A stretch of DNA of 35,309 bases. It comes from Rhodospirillales bacterium. GTDB taxonomy: Bacteria > Pseudomonadota > Alphaproteobacteria > Rhodospirillales > Defluviicoccaceae. The notes under the pieces are model-generated. The model did no database searches. It saw nothing but the letters and a program-made list of their open reading frames with translations, and was not told where the DNA came from. Position numbers and translations under genes: made by a program. The stretch lies in the NCBI GenBank assembly GCA_016793925.1, contig JAEULH010000018.1, positions 1 through 35,309 on the forward strand, in the 5' to 3' direction. Below, in pieces: positions 1 through 7,630 of this stretch. How positions within the stretch are numbered: the stretch's first letter is position 1; each line of letters starts with the position of its first letter.

Positions 1-684
1 CGGCACACGACGCCGTTCGAGATGTGCGAGATCAAGTATCACGTCAAACTGCCGATCTTCGTCGCCCGCCAGTGGATTCGCCACCGCACCGCCAACGTCA
101 ACGAATACTCCGCGCGCTACTCGATCCTGGACCGGGAATACTACGTGCCGGACGCCGGCCACCTCGCCGCACAATCGCAGAGCAACCGACAGGGCCGCGG
201 CGCCGTGCTCGAGGGCGCCGAAGCGGCGCGGGTCCTCGACATCCTCCGGAGCGACGCGGCGCGCTGCTACGACCACTACGAGGAGATGCTGAACGAGGAC
301 GGCGGCACCAGCGGCCGCAATCCCGACCGCCTCGGTCTGGCCCGCGAACTCGCACGAATGAACCTGACGCTGGCCACCTACACCCAGTGGTACTGGAAGA
401 TCGACCTGCACAACCTCTTCAACTTCCTCAGCCTGCGCGCCGATGCGCATGCACAATACGAGATCCGCGTGTACGCCGAGGCGATGCTGGAAACCGTGCG
501 CCGCTGGGTGCCGATCGCCTGCGCGGCCTTCGCCGAGCACCGCCTCGGCGCGGTTCAGCTTTCGGCGAAGGCGCTGGCGGTGGTGCGCGCGATGATCGCC
601 GGGGAGACGCCGACGCAGGCCGAAAGCGGGCTCAGCAAGCGCGAATGGCGCGAACTGATGGCGGCACTCGGTCATGAGGCCTAG
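1..684 (+). CDS. thyX: Flavin-dependent thymidylate synthase ThyX (5' partial)
   Basis: Makes dTMP from dUMP, using methylenetetrahydrofolate as carbon donor and FAD/NADPH as reductant; cytosolic. The reading frame is open from base 1 (R-H-T-T-P-F-E before the first visible Met at 22), so the true start lies outside the window. The ThyX signature [14 protein letters not shown] is at 79-120 and matches the family pattern RHRxxSxNExSxRY except that Ala replaces the first Ser. The downstream [14 protein letters not shown] segment and its R-x-D-x-x-A-Q-Y-E-I-R end are also typical. It ends in TAG at 682-684. That stop abuts the stop codon of the convergent mdcA gene with no base between. Family assignment is secure; only the N-terminus is missing. 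Confidence 0.95.
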   Translation, partial: RHTTPFEMCEIKYHVKLPIFVARQWIRHRTANVNEYSARYSILDREYYVPDAGHLAAQSQSNRQGRGAVLEGAEAARVLDILRSDAARCYDHYEEMLNEDGGTSGRNPDRLGLARELARMNLTLATYTQWYWKIDLHNLFNFLSLRADAHAQYEIRVYAEAMLETVRRWVPIACAAFAEHRLGAVQLSAKALAVVRAMIAGETPTQAESGLSKREWRELMAALGHEA

Positions 685-2337
685 CTAAGCGAGAAACCGG
701 CTGGGCGGGTCGTACAGGCCGCCGGACGCTTCCACCAGATCGCCGATCGAATGGGCGGCGAGGAGGTCGAGCGAGGCGTCGCCCCGGGCGATGCCCAGAT
801 CCTCGGGACGGCGGATCGCGCCGCGCGCGCGCAGGGCCTCGACCGCGGCCTTGTCCCAGGCGAGGCCCACGGGCGTGTCGCCGGCAACGCCGCGGATGGC
901 CTGCTCGCGCTCCCTCAGATCTCGACACAGAAGCAGGTTGGCGATGCCTTCTTCGGTCACAACGTGCGTCAGATCGTCGCCGTAGATCATCACCGGCGGA
1001 ATGGCGACGCCCATCCTGGCCGCCAGGTCCCATGCGTCCAGGCGTTCGACGAAGGCGCTTTTTTCCTGTTTGCCGGCCAACCTTACCATTTGCACGACGA
1101 GCTTGCGCCCGCGCGGGATCGTCGTGCGGTCATGGCGCACTTCTTCCCCGGCCTTGAGCCAGGCCGCGCTCTCGTGGCGACGGCCGCGCGCATCGGAACC
1201 CATGTTCGGCGCGCCGCCGAAACCGGCAATCCGTCCCGCCGTCGCGGTCGAGCTGTTGCCTTGCAGGTCGAGCTGAAGGGTCGCCCCGATGAACAGGTCG
1301 CAGGCGTAGAGGCCGGCCATCTGGCTGAAGGTCCGGTTCGATCGCAAGGTGCCGTCCGGACCGGTGAAGAATATGTCCGGCCGGGCCGCGACATACCGTT
1401 CCATGCCGAGTTCGCCGCCGAAACAGTGCACCTGTTCGACGAAGCCGGCCTCGATGGCGGGGATCAGGGTCGGGTGGGGATTGAGCGCCCAGTGCGTGCA
1501 GATGCGCCCCTTCAATCCGAGGTCCGCCGCGTAGGTCGGCAGCAGCAGCTCGATCGCCGCCGTATCGAACCCGATCCCGTGGTTCAGTCGGCGCACGCCG
1601 TATTCGGCATAGATCCCCTTGATGACCATCATCGCCAGCAGCACCTGGCTTTCCGTGATCTTCGCCGGATCGCGCGTGAAGAGCGGCCCGATGTAGTTCG
1701 GCCGGGGCGCGACCACGACGAAGTCCACCCAGTCTCCGGGGATGTCGACCCGCGGCAGCGTCTCGCGCAGTTCATTGACCTGCGCGATGACGACGCCGCC
1801 CTTGAAGGCGGTCGCCTCGACGACGGTCGGCGTCTCCTCGGTATTGGCGCCCGTGTAGAGGTTGCCCGCGGCATCCGCGGCTTCGGCCGCCACCATCGCC
1901 ACGTGCGGCGTCAGGTCGAGGAAATAGCGGCCGAACAGCTCGAGGTAGGTGTGAATCGCGTTGATGCGGATCCGACCGTCCGCGACCAGGCGCGCCAGCC
2001 GCGCGGCCTGGGGCCCCGAGAACGAGAAGTCGATCTCCCTGGCGATGCCTTTCTCGAACACCTCGACGTGGGCCGGCAAGGCGACGACGGATTGGAGCAT
2101 GTGAAGATCGTGGACGAGCGTCGGATCGACGCCGGCGAGCGTTTCGGCGAGGAAGTCCGCCTGCTTCTGGTTGTTGCCCTCCAGGCACACGCGATCGCCC
2201 GGGCGGATGATGCGTTCGAGCAGCGCCTTCGCGCTTTCGTGCTTCACCAGCCTGCCATCGGCGATCTCCGCCGCCCGCGCCAGCCGATCCGCTTTCGCGG
2301 CGGCGCCTGAGCTCCGTTGTGCTCTCGCTTCGTTCAT
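685..2337 (-). CDS. mdcA: MdcA-type malonate CoA/ACP transferase
   Basis: At 550 aa it has the full length of the malonate decarboxylase alpha subunit, which moves malonate onto an acyl carrier (or CoA) in exchange for acetate. Recognisable parts are the early R-P-G-D-R-V-C-L-E-G-N-N-Q-K-Q-A-D-F-L segment, the central LNHGIGFDTAAIELLLPTYA block and the later G-F-G-G-A-P-N-M-G-S-D glycine loop. The ATG at 2337 follows a GGGAGGG ribosome site and lies 58 bp after the malonyl-CoA decarboxylase gene, so it is the last gene of the madLM operon. The partners it normally needs (MdcB, C, D, E, G, H) are absent from the window. I therefore infer that it works as an acetyl-CoA:malonate CoA-transferase feeding the neighbouring decarboxylase. 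Family identity is strong; the physiological acceptor is inferred. Confidence 0.9.
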   Translation of the reverse strand: MNEARAQRSSGAAAKADRLARAAEIADGRLVKHESAKALLERIIRPGDRVCLEGNNQKQADFLAETLAGVDPTLVHDLHMLQSVVALPAHVEVFEKGIAREIDFSFSGPQAARLARLVADGRIRINAIHTYLELFGRYFLDLTPHVAMVAAEAADAAGNLYTGANTEETPTVVEATAFKGGVVIAQVNELRETLPRVDIPGDWVDFVVVAPRPNYIGPLFTRDPAKITESQVLLAMMVIKGIYAEYGVRRLNHGIGFDTAAIELLLPTYAADLGLKGRICTHWALNPHPTLIPAIEAGFVEQVHCFGGELGMERYVAARPDIFFTGPDGTLRSNRTFSQMAGLYACDLFIGATLQLDLQGNSSTATAGRIAGFGGAPNMGSDARGRRHESAAWLKAGEEVRHDRTTIPRGRKLVVQMVRLAGKQEKSAFVERLDAWDLAARMGVAIPPVMIYGDDLTHVVTEEGIANLLLCRDLREREQAIRGVAGDTPVGLAWDKAAVEALRARGAIRRPEDLGIARGDASLDLLAAHSIGDLVEASGGLYDPPSRFLA

Positions 2338-2395
2338 GGTTTCCCTCCCGGTTCAACTGCTTGCCGCCGGTGTCCGGCGCGGCCGCCGCCGGCCG

Positions 2396-3661
2396 TCATC
2401 GAATGCGCGCGTTCTCGCGCAGGTGCCTGCTGACGGCGTCCGAAGCGGCGATTGCTCCTGTCCCGACGTAGGCCTCGTGGTTCGCTTCGATGCTGCGACG
2501 GTCGTAGAGATAATTGACCATCAGGCCCTTCGCTTCCCTCAGGCCCTTCGGCGAGACGTCCGCCACCCAGTTCAGCCGCTCGAGGCGAGCGCCGTTGCCA
2601 AGGTGAAACCGCGCGACCGGATCGATCGGTTCGCCCGACCCGGTCTTGATACTGAGATAGTACTCGGCGGCAAGCGCCAGCATGGTCTTCTCGATCGACG
2701 CCAGGGCGACGGCGTCGCGGTGCCAGTCGGGCGCGCCGAGGACGCGTTTGACGGCCTCCGTCTCCCGTTCCGACCAGCCGCTGCCGGTGGGATCGTCAAG
2801 CACCCGCGCCAGCCAGCCGCCAAAACCAGGCGCCGGCGACAGCGTGACGAACGTGTTCAGGGAGGGCAACTCGCGGGAGAGCTCCTCAACCACCTGCTTG
2901 ATCAGGAAATTGCCGAAGGAGACGCTCCTCAGACCAAGTTGACAGTTGCTGATGGAATAGAACACGGCGGTCGTGACCTCTTCCACGGGCATGACCTGGC
3001 GGTCGGCGGTCAGGAGGTCGCCGATGGCGCCGGGGATCTGGTTCGTCAACGCCACCTGAACGAAGATCAGCGGCTCGCGCGCCAGCGACGGATGGAAGAA
3101 GGCGAAGCAGCGCCGGTCGGCGGGATACACGCGTCTTTGCAGGTCGTCCCAGCCCTGGACCTCGTGAACGGACTCGTAGCGGATGATCCGCTCGAGGATA
3201 TCCGCCGGCGTCAGCCAGTCGATGCGCCGCAGTCGGAGGAAGCCGCGGTTGAACCACGAGGCGAAGAGATGGACCAGATCGGCGTCGACGCTCTTCAATT
3301 CGCCCTCTGCACCGCAGCCGAGCAGATCCTCGCGCATGGCCAGCAGGGCGGCCGTGCCTCCCGGCGCAAAGTTGAGCCGGCGGAAGAGCTCCTGGCGTGG
3401 CGGCTCGACGGCGTGGATCATGGCGGCGAGCGTCGCCGGCGTGGCCTCCCGCTCGTAGGCGGACCACGCGTCGCCGATCGTCGCCCGATCGGGGCCGAAA
3501 TTCGCCGCGAGCGAGCGAAGGAAGGCGTGACGCTCATCCGGCGTCGCATGCGCGTAGAGATCCAGGACGCGGCGCGCGATGGCGACGCCGGAGGCCTCGC
3601 CGCGCGACGAGAGCAGCGCGCGGCAGAGGTCCTCGATCTGCCCCAGCAAGCCGTGCTCCAC
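2396..3661 (-). CDS. matA: Malonyl-CoA decarboxylase
   Basis: Converts malonyl-CoA to acetyl-CoA and CO2. The 421-aa protein has the helical N-terminal region of the family, then the catalytic GNAT-like half. Two family hallmarks are visible: S-P-A-P-G-F-G around Ser275 and F-H-L-G-N-G-A with His353, corresponding to the catalytic Ser and His described for the family. The start is GTG at 3661. Its G is also the last base of the madM stop codon (TAGTG), a one-base overlap that implies translational coupling. It lies between the MadLM transporter and the MdcA-type transferase, which supports a role in catabolising imported malonate rather than in fatty-acid control. There is no sign of a malonyl-CoA synthetase (matB) in the window. 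Confidence 0.93.
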   Translation of the reverse strand: MEHGLLGQIEDLCRALLSSRGEASGVAIARRVLDLYAHATPDERHAFLRSLAANFGPDRATIGDAWSAYEREATPATLAAMIHAVEPPRQELFRRLNFAPGGTAALLAMREDLLGCGAEGELKSVDADLVHLFASWFNRGFLRLRRIDWLTPADILERIIRYESVHEVQGWDDLQRRVYPADRRCFAFFHPSLAREPLIFVQVALTNQIPGAIGDLLTADRQVMPVEEVTTAVFYSISNCQLGLRSVSFGNFLIKQVVEELSRELPSLNTFVTLSPAPGFGGWLARVLDDPTGSGWSERETEAVKRVLGAPDWHRDAVALASIEKTMLALAAEYYLSIKTGSGEPIDPVARFHLGNGARLERLNWVADVSPKGLREAKGLMVNYLYDRRSIEANHEAYVGTGAIAASDAVSRHLRENARIR

Positions 3662-4425
3662 TACTCCACCAGAGCGCGAATGGCGAAATACATCACCGAT
3701 GGACCCATCAGGCAGCCCAGCCCCGTGTAGAAGGTCGCCGTCATCGCCCCGTACGGCACAAGCCTCGGGTCGGTCGCCGCCAGGCCCCCGGCAACGCCGC
3801 TCGTCGTTCCCATCAGGCCGCCGTAGACCATGGCCGCGCGCGCGTTGTTAAGGCCGATCAGACGGGCGACGAACGGCGTTCCGGTCATGACCAGAACCGA
3901 TTTGATCAAGCCGGCGGCAACGCTGAGGGCGATGACTTCGGACGTCGCGCCAAGCGCGGTTCCGGTCACCGGCCCGACGATATACGTCGCCGCGCCCGCG
4001 CCGATGGTGGTGAGGCTGATCGCATCCGAGTATCCGAACATCAGCGCGACGCCGGCGCCGACGATGAAAGACACGATCACGCCCGCGAACAGGGAGACCA
4101 CGCCGGGAGCGCCCGCTTTCTTGATTTCTGCGAAGTCCACGCCGAAGGCGGTTGAGACGATCGCAAGGTCCCGCAGCATCGAGCCGCCCATCAGGCCGAT
4201 GCCGGTAAGCAGCGGAATATCGGCCAGCCCCTTCTTCCCGCCCGTGGCCAGGCCGCCGAAGTAGGCCAGGATCAGGCCAATGATGATCGCCAAGGCGGAT
4301 CCGTGGAGCCGGCCCTTGGTCAGCTTGGCGGAGAGAAAGTAGGAAATCCAGACGATCACCCCGACGAAGGCGAAGGCGGTGACAAGACCGTTTTTTTCCA
4401 GCAGGTCGGACAGCAATTCGTACAT
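3661..4425 (-). CDS. madM: Malonate transporter subunit MadM
   Basis: A 254-aa very hydrophobic protein with many predicted membrane helices, for example around residues 16-31, 43-60, 110-131 and 135-155. Glycine-rich re-entrant-looking segments such as T-I-G-A-G-A-A-T-Y-I-V-G-P and G-L-M-G-T-T-S-G-V-A-G-G are characteristic of MadM. With MadL it forms the two-component malonate:Na+ symporter first described in Malonomonas rubra. The ATG at 4425 lies three bases after the madL stop, and the gene overlaps the decarboxylase start by one base. Subunit identity is clear; the coupling ion is family knowledge and is not visible here. Confidence 0.92.
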   Translation of the reverse strand: MYELLSDLLEKNGLVTAFAFVGVIVWISYFLSAKLTKGRLHGSALAIIIGLILAYFGGLATGGKKGLADIPLLTGIGLMGGSMLRDLAIVSTAFGVDFAEIKKAGAPGVVSLFAGVIVSFIVGAGVALMFGYSDAISLTTIGAGAATYIVGPVTGTALGATSEVIALSVAAGLIKSVLVMTGTPFVARLIGLNNARAAMVYGGLMGTTSGVAGGLAATDPRLVPYGAMTATFYTGLGCLMGPSVMYFAIRALVE

Positions 4426-4428
4426 CGC

Positions 4429-4827
4429 CTACTGCGCGTCCTCGGAACCAAGGACATCCGGCAGCGGTTCTCCCTTCGGGCCGATGCGACTGATGAGCGG
4501 GACCAAGGCAAAGCTGACGACAACGGCCAGCGTCCCGGCAAGAACAGCGACCGGACCGCCGCTGACCGCGGCAACGACATTCTGCTGGGCGGCCATGGCA
4601 ACCACGATCGGGATGTACATCGCGCTCCAGAAGGCGATCCCGTGCTCAGACGCGAGGTTGAGCCTGAGGTCTTTGCGCAAGTAGTTGGTAATGAAAATAA
4701 GCAACAGCATTGCGAAGCCGACGCCGCCTACATTTGCCTTGACGCCCAGAAGAGCGCCCAATACATCGCCGACGAACATGCCAACAAGAAAGCATGCCGC
4801 CAGTATAGCAACGCCATAGATGACCAT
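4429..4827 (-). CDS. madL: Malonate transporter subunit MadL
   Basis: A 132-aa membrane protein with about four hydrophobic helices. It contains the MadL-like stretch G-V-K-A-N-V-G-G-V-G-F-A-M-L-L-L near residues 28-43 and a basic loop (R-K-D-L-R-L-N) after it. It is the first gene of the malonate operon and pairs with MadM, three bases downstream. The ATG at 4827 is preceded by a strong GGAGGAGAG ribosome site. Upstream lie a consensus TTGACA hexamer and a 13-bp palindrome (annotated separately) that could control the whole operon. No regulator gene of the GntR (MatR-like) or LysR (MdcR-like) family is adjacent in the window. Confidence 0.92.
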   Translation of the reverse strand: MVIYGVAILAACFLVGMFVGDVLGALLGVKANVGGVGFAMLLLIFITNYLRKDLRLNLASEHGIAFWSAMYIPIVVAMAAQQNVVAAVSGGPVAVLAGTLAVVVSFALVPLISRIGPKGEPLPDVLGSEDAQ

Positions 4828-4952
4828 ATCGCTCTCCTCCGCCTGCCTATCGGCTCGCCCGCATGGGGCGGGGGTGGCAACACAACGCCTTCGTCCTGCC
4901 CGGTGTGAAGCCGGTGGACCACGAAAGTTACAGTCTTATGAATTCTCGCTTG

Positions 4953-4958
4953 TGTCAA
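4953..4958 (-). promoter_or_regulatory. Possible -35 box upstream of madL
   Basis: The minus strand reads a perfect TTGACA here, in an AT-rich stretch 126 bp upstream of the madL ATG. No good -10 hexamer lies 16-18 bp downstream. The nearest candidates are TAAGAC at 14 bp and TGTAAC at 20 bp. This is therefore a tentative half-promoter. Confidence 0.25.
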
Positions 4959-4992
4959 TGTACCAGGCGCTACATACTCGTTTAAATTCTGC

Positions 4993-5005
4993 CTTATCTG
5001 ATAAG
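4993..5005. promoter_or_regulatory. 13-bp palindrome, candidate operator of the malonate operon
   Basis: CTTATC-T-GATAAG is a perfect inverted repeat of 6-bp arms around one base. It sits about 35 bp upstream of the minus-strand TTGACA and 166 bp before the madL start. Its size and symmetry suit a dimeric repressor or activator such as a GntR-family protein. Malonate operons are commonly controlled by such regulators, but no binding evidence exists here. Confidence 0.4.
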
Positions 5006-5181
5006 TGGAGTATTTGGCTGCGCTGTTTTACCTTCTGGCGGTGGTAGAGGGCATTTATCGTCTGTCTGCTATTCTCGCGGTGCTGGGCAAATGACCGCGA
5101 GCAAGGCTGTGCATGGAGATGGGGCTTGGCGTTCGCCCGTGCGGGCGGATCGCGCTTAGCCTGGACCGGCGAAGCACGTAA

Positions 5182-5208
5182 ATCTGCGAGCATCTTCGCT
5201 TCGCAGAT
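5182..5208 (+). promoter_or_regulatory. Leader hairpin upstream of the 106-aa gene
   Basis: Arms ATCTGCGA (5182-5189) and TCGCAGAT (5201-5208) are perfectly complementary. The stem extends by two GC pairs past one bulged T, leaving a six-base loop. It ends 64 nt before the ATG at 5272, so it would lie in the mRNA leader. No U-tract follows on the plus strand, so it does not look like a plus-strand terminator. Confidence 0.4.
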
Positions 5209-5271
5209 CTTAACAAAAGGTGCGCGCTGATCGCCTCGGCCCCAAGAGCCGGCATGGAGGAGGAAACAGAA

Positions 5272-5592
5272 ATGGTGAAAGTGGTGATGCTCCAGACGGG
5301 CGATGGTACGATGGTGATCCTCACCTCGCACTCGTCGCCGACAGATGAAGCGCTGATCGCGAAACTCGTGAGCAAGGGAATCGAAAAATTCATCGCTCAC
5401 GAGATCCCAATCGAACTCGCGAAGGAGAGATACGGCCATCACTTCAATGCGGTCGCCGATGACCTGCGCGAGACGGGAGATATTCGCGTCCTTGACTATT
5501 CCGGAGGCAGGGCTTTCAAGCTGTTCAAATTTCGCGAACTTGGCCCCGCCATCGAATACGAGGATGGCGAGGTGATCACGCGACGGAGCTGA
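5272..5592 (+). CDS. Conserved-looking hypothetical protein, 106 aa
   Basis: I do not recognise this protein. The frame is open from an ATG at 5254, but the ATG at 5272 is the better start because the GGAGGAGG ribosome site (5256-5263) lies just before it. The product has no Cys, no signal peptide and no membrane helix. It alternates a beta-like start (V-K-V-V-M-L-Q-T-G-D-G-T-M-V-I-L-T), a helix near residues 25-43 and a second strand/helix part, so a small soluble alpha/beta fold is likely. It stands alone, divergent from the malonate operon and convergent with coq7, with a 26-bp gap holding a hairpin. The strong ribosome site and structured leader suggest a real, regulated gene. No function is proposed. 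Confidence 0.7.
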   Translation: MVKVVMLQTGDGTMVILTSHSSPTDEALIAKLVSKGIEKFIAHEIPIELAKERYGHHFNAVADDLRETGDIRVLDYSGGRAFKLFKFRELGPAIEYEDGEVITRRS

Positions 5593-5595
5593 TAC

Positions 5596-5610
5596 CGGGC
5601 TGCCAGCCCG
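5596..5610. terminator. Hairpin between convergent 106-aa gene and coq7
   Basis: CGGGCT-GCC-AGCCCG forms a 6-bp GC-rich stem with a three-base loop. It starts four bases after the stop of the 106-aa gene and ends nine bases before the coq7 stop. Neither side has a clear U-tract, so it is at best a weak two-way terminator. Confidence 0.4.
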
Positions 5611-5618
5611 ATGCGTCG

Positions 5619-6194
5619 TCAGATGCGCTCGGAGAGCCAGATCGCCGCACGCGACCCGGCCTTTATCACGCCGGTGAGCGCCTTGTAAGCCGGCGCTCCC
5701 GCCGCGCCATGATCGAGGCTGATGTCTCGGTGCTCAACCTCTTCCTGGCGGGTTCGCTCGCAAAGGTCGCGCAGCTCCGGCTCGTCTTCGCCAAGTGCGG
5801 CGACCTGGCGGGCATAGTGACCGTCGATGACCTCTTCCACAGCGACGGTGCAGGCCATCGCCGCTCGCGCGCCGAGCAGGGCCGTGCCTGCGCCCAGGGC
5901 GTAGCCGGCGACATGCCAAAACGGATGCAGCAGCGTCGGCCGGACCCGGCGCTGCGGCAGGAGGGCGTTGAAGGTGGCGAGATGCTCGCGCTCGCCCTCC
6001 GCCATCTGGCGAATGACCGGCCCGACCGGGCTGCGGCCGAGGACCGCGAGTTGTCCTTCGTAAATTCTCACGGCGCCGTATTCGCCGGCCTGGTCGACGC
6101 GAAGAACGCGTTGGACGAGTTGGTCCTTCGTCGGATCGCCGGGCATTCGCCGGGGCCGGTCTTCGCGCGTCGCACCTCGGTCGGGCTGGTTCAC
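5619..6194 (-). CDS. coq7: COQ7-type demethoxyubiquinone hydroxylase
   Basis: Di-iron monooxygenase that adds the C6 hydroxyl in the penultimate step of ubiquinone synthesis, at the membrane surface. The 191-aa sequence shows all expected iron ligands: E38 in R-V-D-Q-A-G-E-Y-G-A, the E68-x-x-H71 pair, E120/E121 in V-A-V-E-E-V-I-D-G-H-Y, and the E152-x-x-H155 pair. The spacing between the first three ligands matches the eukaryotic enzymes. The start used is GTG at 6194, three bases after the dsbB-like stop. An ATG at 6146 (residue 17) is an alternative, because the first 16 residues are charged and poorly structured. It probably shares a transcript with the dsbB-like gene. Confidence 0.93.
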   Translation of the reverse strand: MNQPDRGATREDRPRRMPGDPTKDQLVQRVLRVDQAGEYGAVRIYEGQLAVLGRSPVGPVIRQMAEGEREHLATFNALLPQRRVRPTLLHPFWHVAGYALGAGTALLGARAAMACTVAVEEVIDGHYARQVAALGEDEPELRDLCERTRQEEVEHRDISLDHGAAGAPAYKALTGVIKAGSRAAIWLSERI

Positions 6195-6197
6195 GGT

Positions 6198-6701
6198 TCA
6201 AGCTTTCCTGGTCAACATGCGCATGCCGACGAACGAAGCCGCGGCGAGCGCGAACGAAAGGATAACGTTGTAGCCGGCCAGCGATAGGCCGAACAGGCGC
6301 CAGTCGACCCGGTCGCAGGGCTTCAGGTCTGTGGCGCTGAGGTTGCGCAGATCCTCGACATCCGTAGGGAGCGCGCCGCCGCAGGCGGCCACCGAGCGCC
6401 ACCAGTGCTGTTCGACGCCGACGTGATAAACGGCGAGGCCGGCGCCGACGACGAAAACGGCCGCAACGACCGCAACCAGCCTGATCCGCCAGATGTTGCC
6501 CGCGGGGATCAGCAGGGCGACGGCGGCGACGACGGCGGCGATGGCAAAAGGGACACGCTCATAAAGGCAAAGGATGCACGGCTCGAGCCCGAACAGGTGC
6601 TCGGCGGCAAAGGCCGCGGCCAGGGTGGCGAGGCTGGCGAGAAGGACAAGGCCGACGACCCATGCCCCCGCCTCGGTGCGGCGAAGACTTGCAGCGTGCA
6701 T
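6198..6701 (-). CDS. dsbB: DsbB-family disulfide bond formation protein
   Basis: Inner-membrane protein of 167 aa with four hydrophobic helices (about 12-33, 50-67, 73-93 and 139-160). The quinone-reducing redox pair CILC (C42, C45) is followed by Y-E-R-V-P with R49, as expected for the conserved Arg of DsbB. A second periplasmic Cys pair, C107 and C129, is in the long loop before the last helix, as needed to oxidise DsbA. It would re-oxidise DsbA and pass electrons to ubiquinone, and the next gene (coq7) makes ubiquinone. No dsbA is in the window. Start is ATG at 6701. Confidence 0.88.
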   Translation of the reverse strand: MHAASLRRTEAGAWVVGLVLLASLATLAAAFAAEHLFGLEPCILCLYERVPFAIAAVVAAVALLIPAGNIWRIRLVAVVAAVFVVGAGLAVYHVGVEQHWWRSVAACGGALPTDVEDLRNLSATDLKPCDRVDWRLFGLSLAGYNVILSFALAAASFVGMRMLTRKA

Positions 6702-6781
6702 GTCGCGACATATAGCGCCGTCCGTGCGTCCCGACCATCCCGGTGAGGCGGACCGGCGGCGCAGGCCGTGATCGCACCGGC

Positions 6782-7630
6782 TCAGGCGCCCTCCGTTTCA
6801 ATGTGAAGAACGCGGCCGCAGTGTTTGCAGTGCACCGCGTCGGTCTCATGACGCGACAGGCCGCATGTCGGGCAGGTGTAGCGCACCTTGTCAGGGCGGA
6901 AAATCGTCTGGACAAGGCGCAGAAACAGCGCCACGCCGACCACCATGATGATGACGGCGAGAAGGCGGCCGCTGCTGCCGACCAGCGTGATGTCGCCGAA
7001 ACCGGTCGTCGTCAGCGTCGCAACGGTGAAATACAGCGCGTCGATGTAATTGTTTATCGCCGGATTGCGGCCGTGCTGGAGCACGTAGACGAAGGCGGTG
7101 ATGACGAACAGGAAGATCACCAGGTTCAGCACGCTCTGGATGACGTCCTGGTTGCGGCCGAGAAACGGCCACGTTTCTCGGATATCGCGGAGGACATGAT
7201 AGGAGCGGAGCAGGCGCATGGCCCGCAGCACGCGGAGGAAGGCCCAGTTCTGGATCAGGGCCGGCGCCAGCAGCGTGGCGATGACAACGAGGTCGGCCAG
7301 GCTGACGATATCGAAGAGGAAGCGGACCTTGCTCGGCGCCAGCCAAAGCCGAGCGCCGAAGTCGGCGACCAGCAGGACGGCGATGATGATATCGGCGATG
7401 AGGATCGGCGCGCTGAACTCCATCATCGAAGCGAGGATGAAGAACGCGATGGTCACCACGTCGAAGACCAGGAGGGCAGTGCGGAACCGCCGCGCCTGCC
7501 GGCCGGAGCCGTTGTACAGGTGATCGAGGGTGTTGCGCAGCCGCCCCCACGCACTTCGCTCGCCGCCGACGGTCGCGGGCCGAGAAGGCCGCGCCGCCAC
7601 GGCATGACGGGCATGACGGCGCTTGTTCAT
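6782..7630 (-). CDS. Voltage-sensor-type potassium channel with C-terminal zinc ribbon
   Basis: A 282-aa six-helix cation channel. Residues 1-50 are basic and probably cytoplasmic. Helices S1-S3 span about 51-125. An S4-like helix carries Arg every third residue (R133, R136, R139, R142). S5 is near 167-185, and the pore loop holds the potassium filter TTGFGD at 208-213, followed by S6. After S6 a short tail carries C253-x2-C256 and C268-x2-C271, a four-cysteine zinc ribbon. Potassium selectivity follows from the filter. The ribbon as a possible metal or redox sensor is my inference. It starts at ATG 7630, 80 bp upstream of the dsbB-like gene and divergent from the epimerase. Confidence 0.85.
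   Translation of the reverse strand: MNKRRHARHAVAARPSRPATVGGERSAWGRLRNTLDHLYNGSGRQARRFRTALLVFDVVTIAFFILASMMEFSAPILIADIIIAVLLVADFGARLWLAPSKVRFLFDIVSLADLVVIATLLAPALIQNWAFLRVLRAMRLLRSYHVLRDIRETWPFLGRNQDVIQSVLNLVIFLFVITAFVYVLQHGRNPAINNYIDALYFTVATLTTTGFGDITLVGSSGRLLAVIIMVVGVALFLRLVQTIFRPDKVRYTCPTCGLSRHETDAVHCKHCGRVLHIETEGA

Larger units (their letters stand above)
4828..5271. promoter_or_regulatory. Divergent intergenic control region, madL operon / 106-aa gene
   Basis: A 444-bp gene-free stretch between divergent genes. The part from about 4920 to 5060 is markedly richer in A and T than its surroundings. It contains TTGACA on the minus strand (4958-4953), a palindrome at 4993-5005, a CGCCC/GGGCG inverted repeat at 5134-5147 and a longer hairpin at 5182-5208. 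I saw no convincing small ORF. No -10 box stands at a good distance from the TTGACA, so the exact promoter is unsettled. Confidence 0.5.

Noticed and set aside
751..3730. Two 519-codon plus-strand frames
   Set aside because: Antisense to mdcA and the malonyl-CoA decarboxylase gene, which are both well supported.
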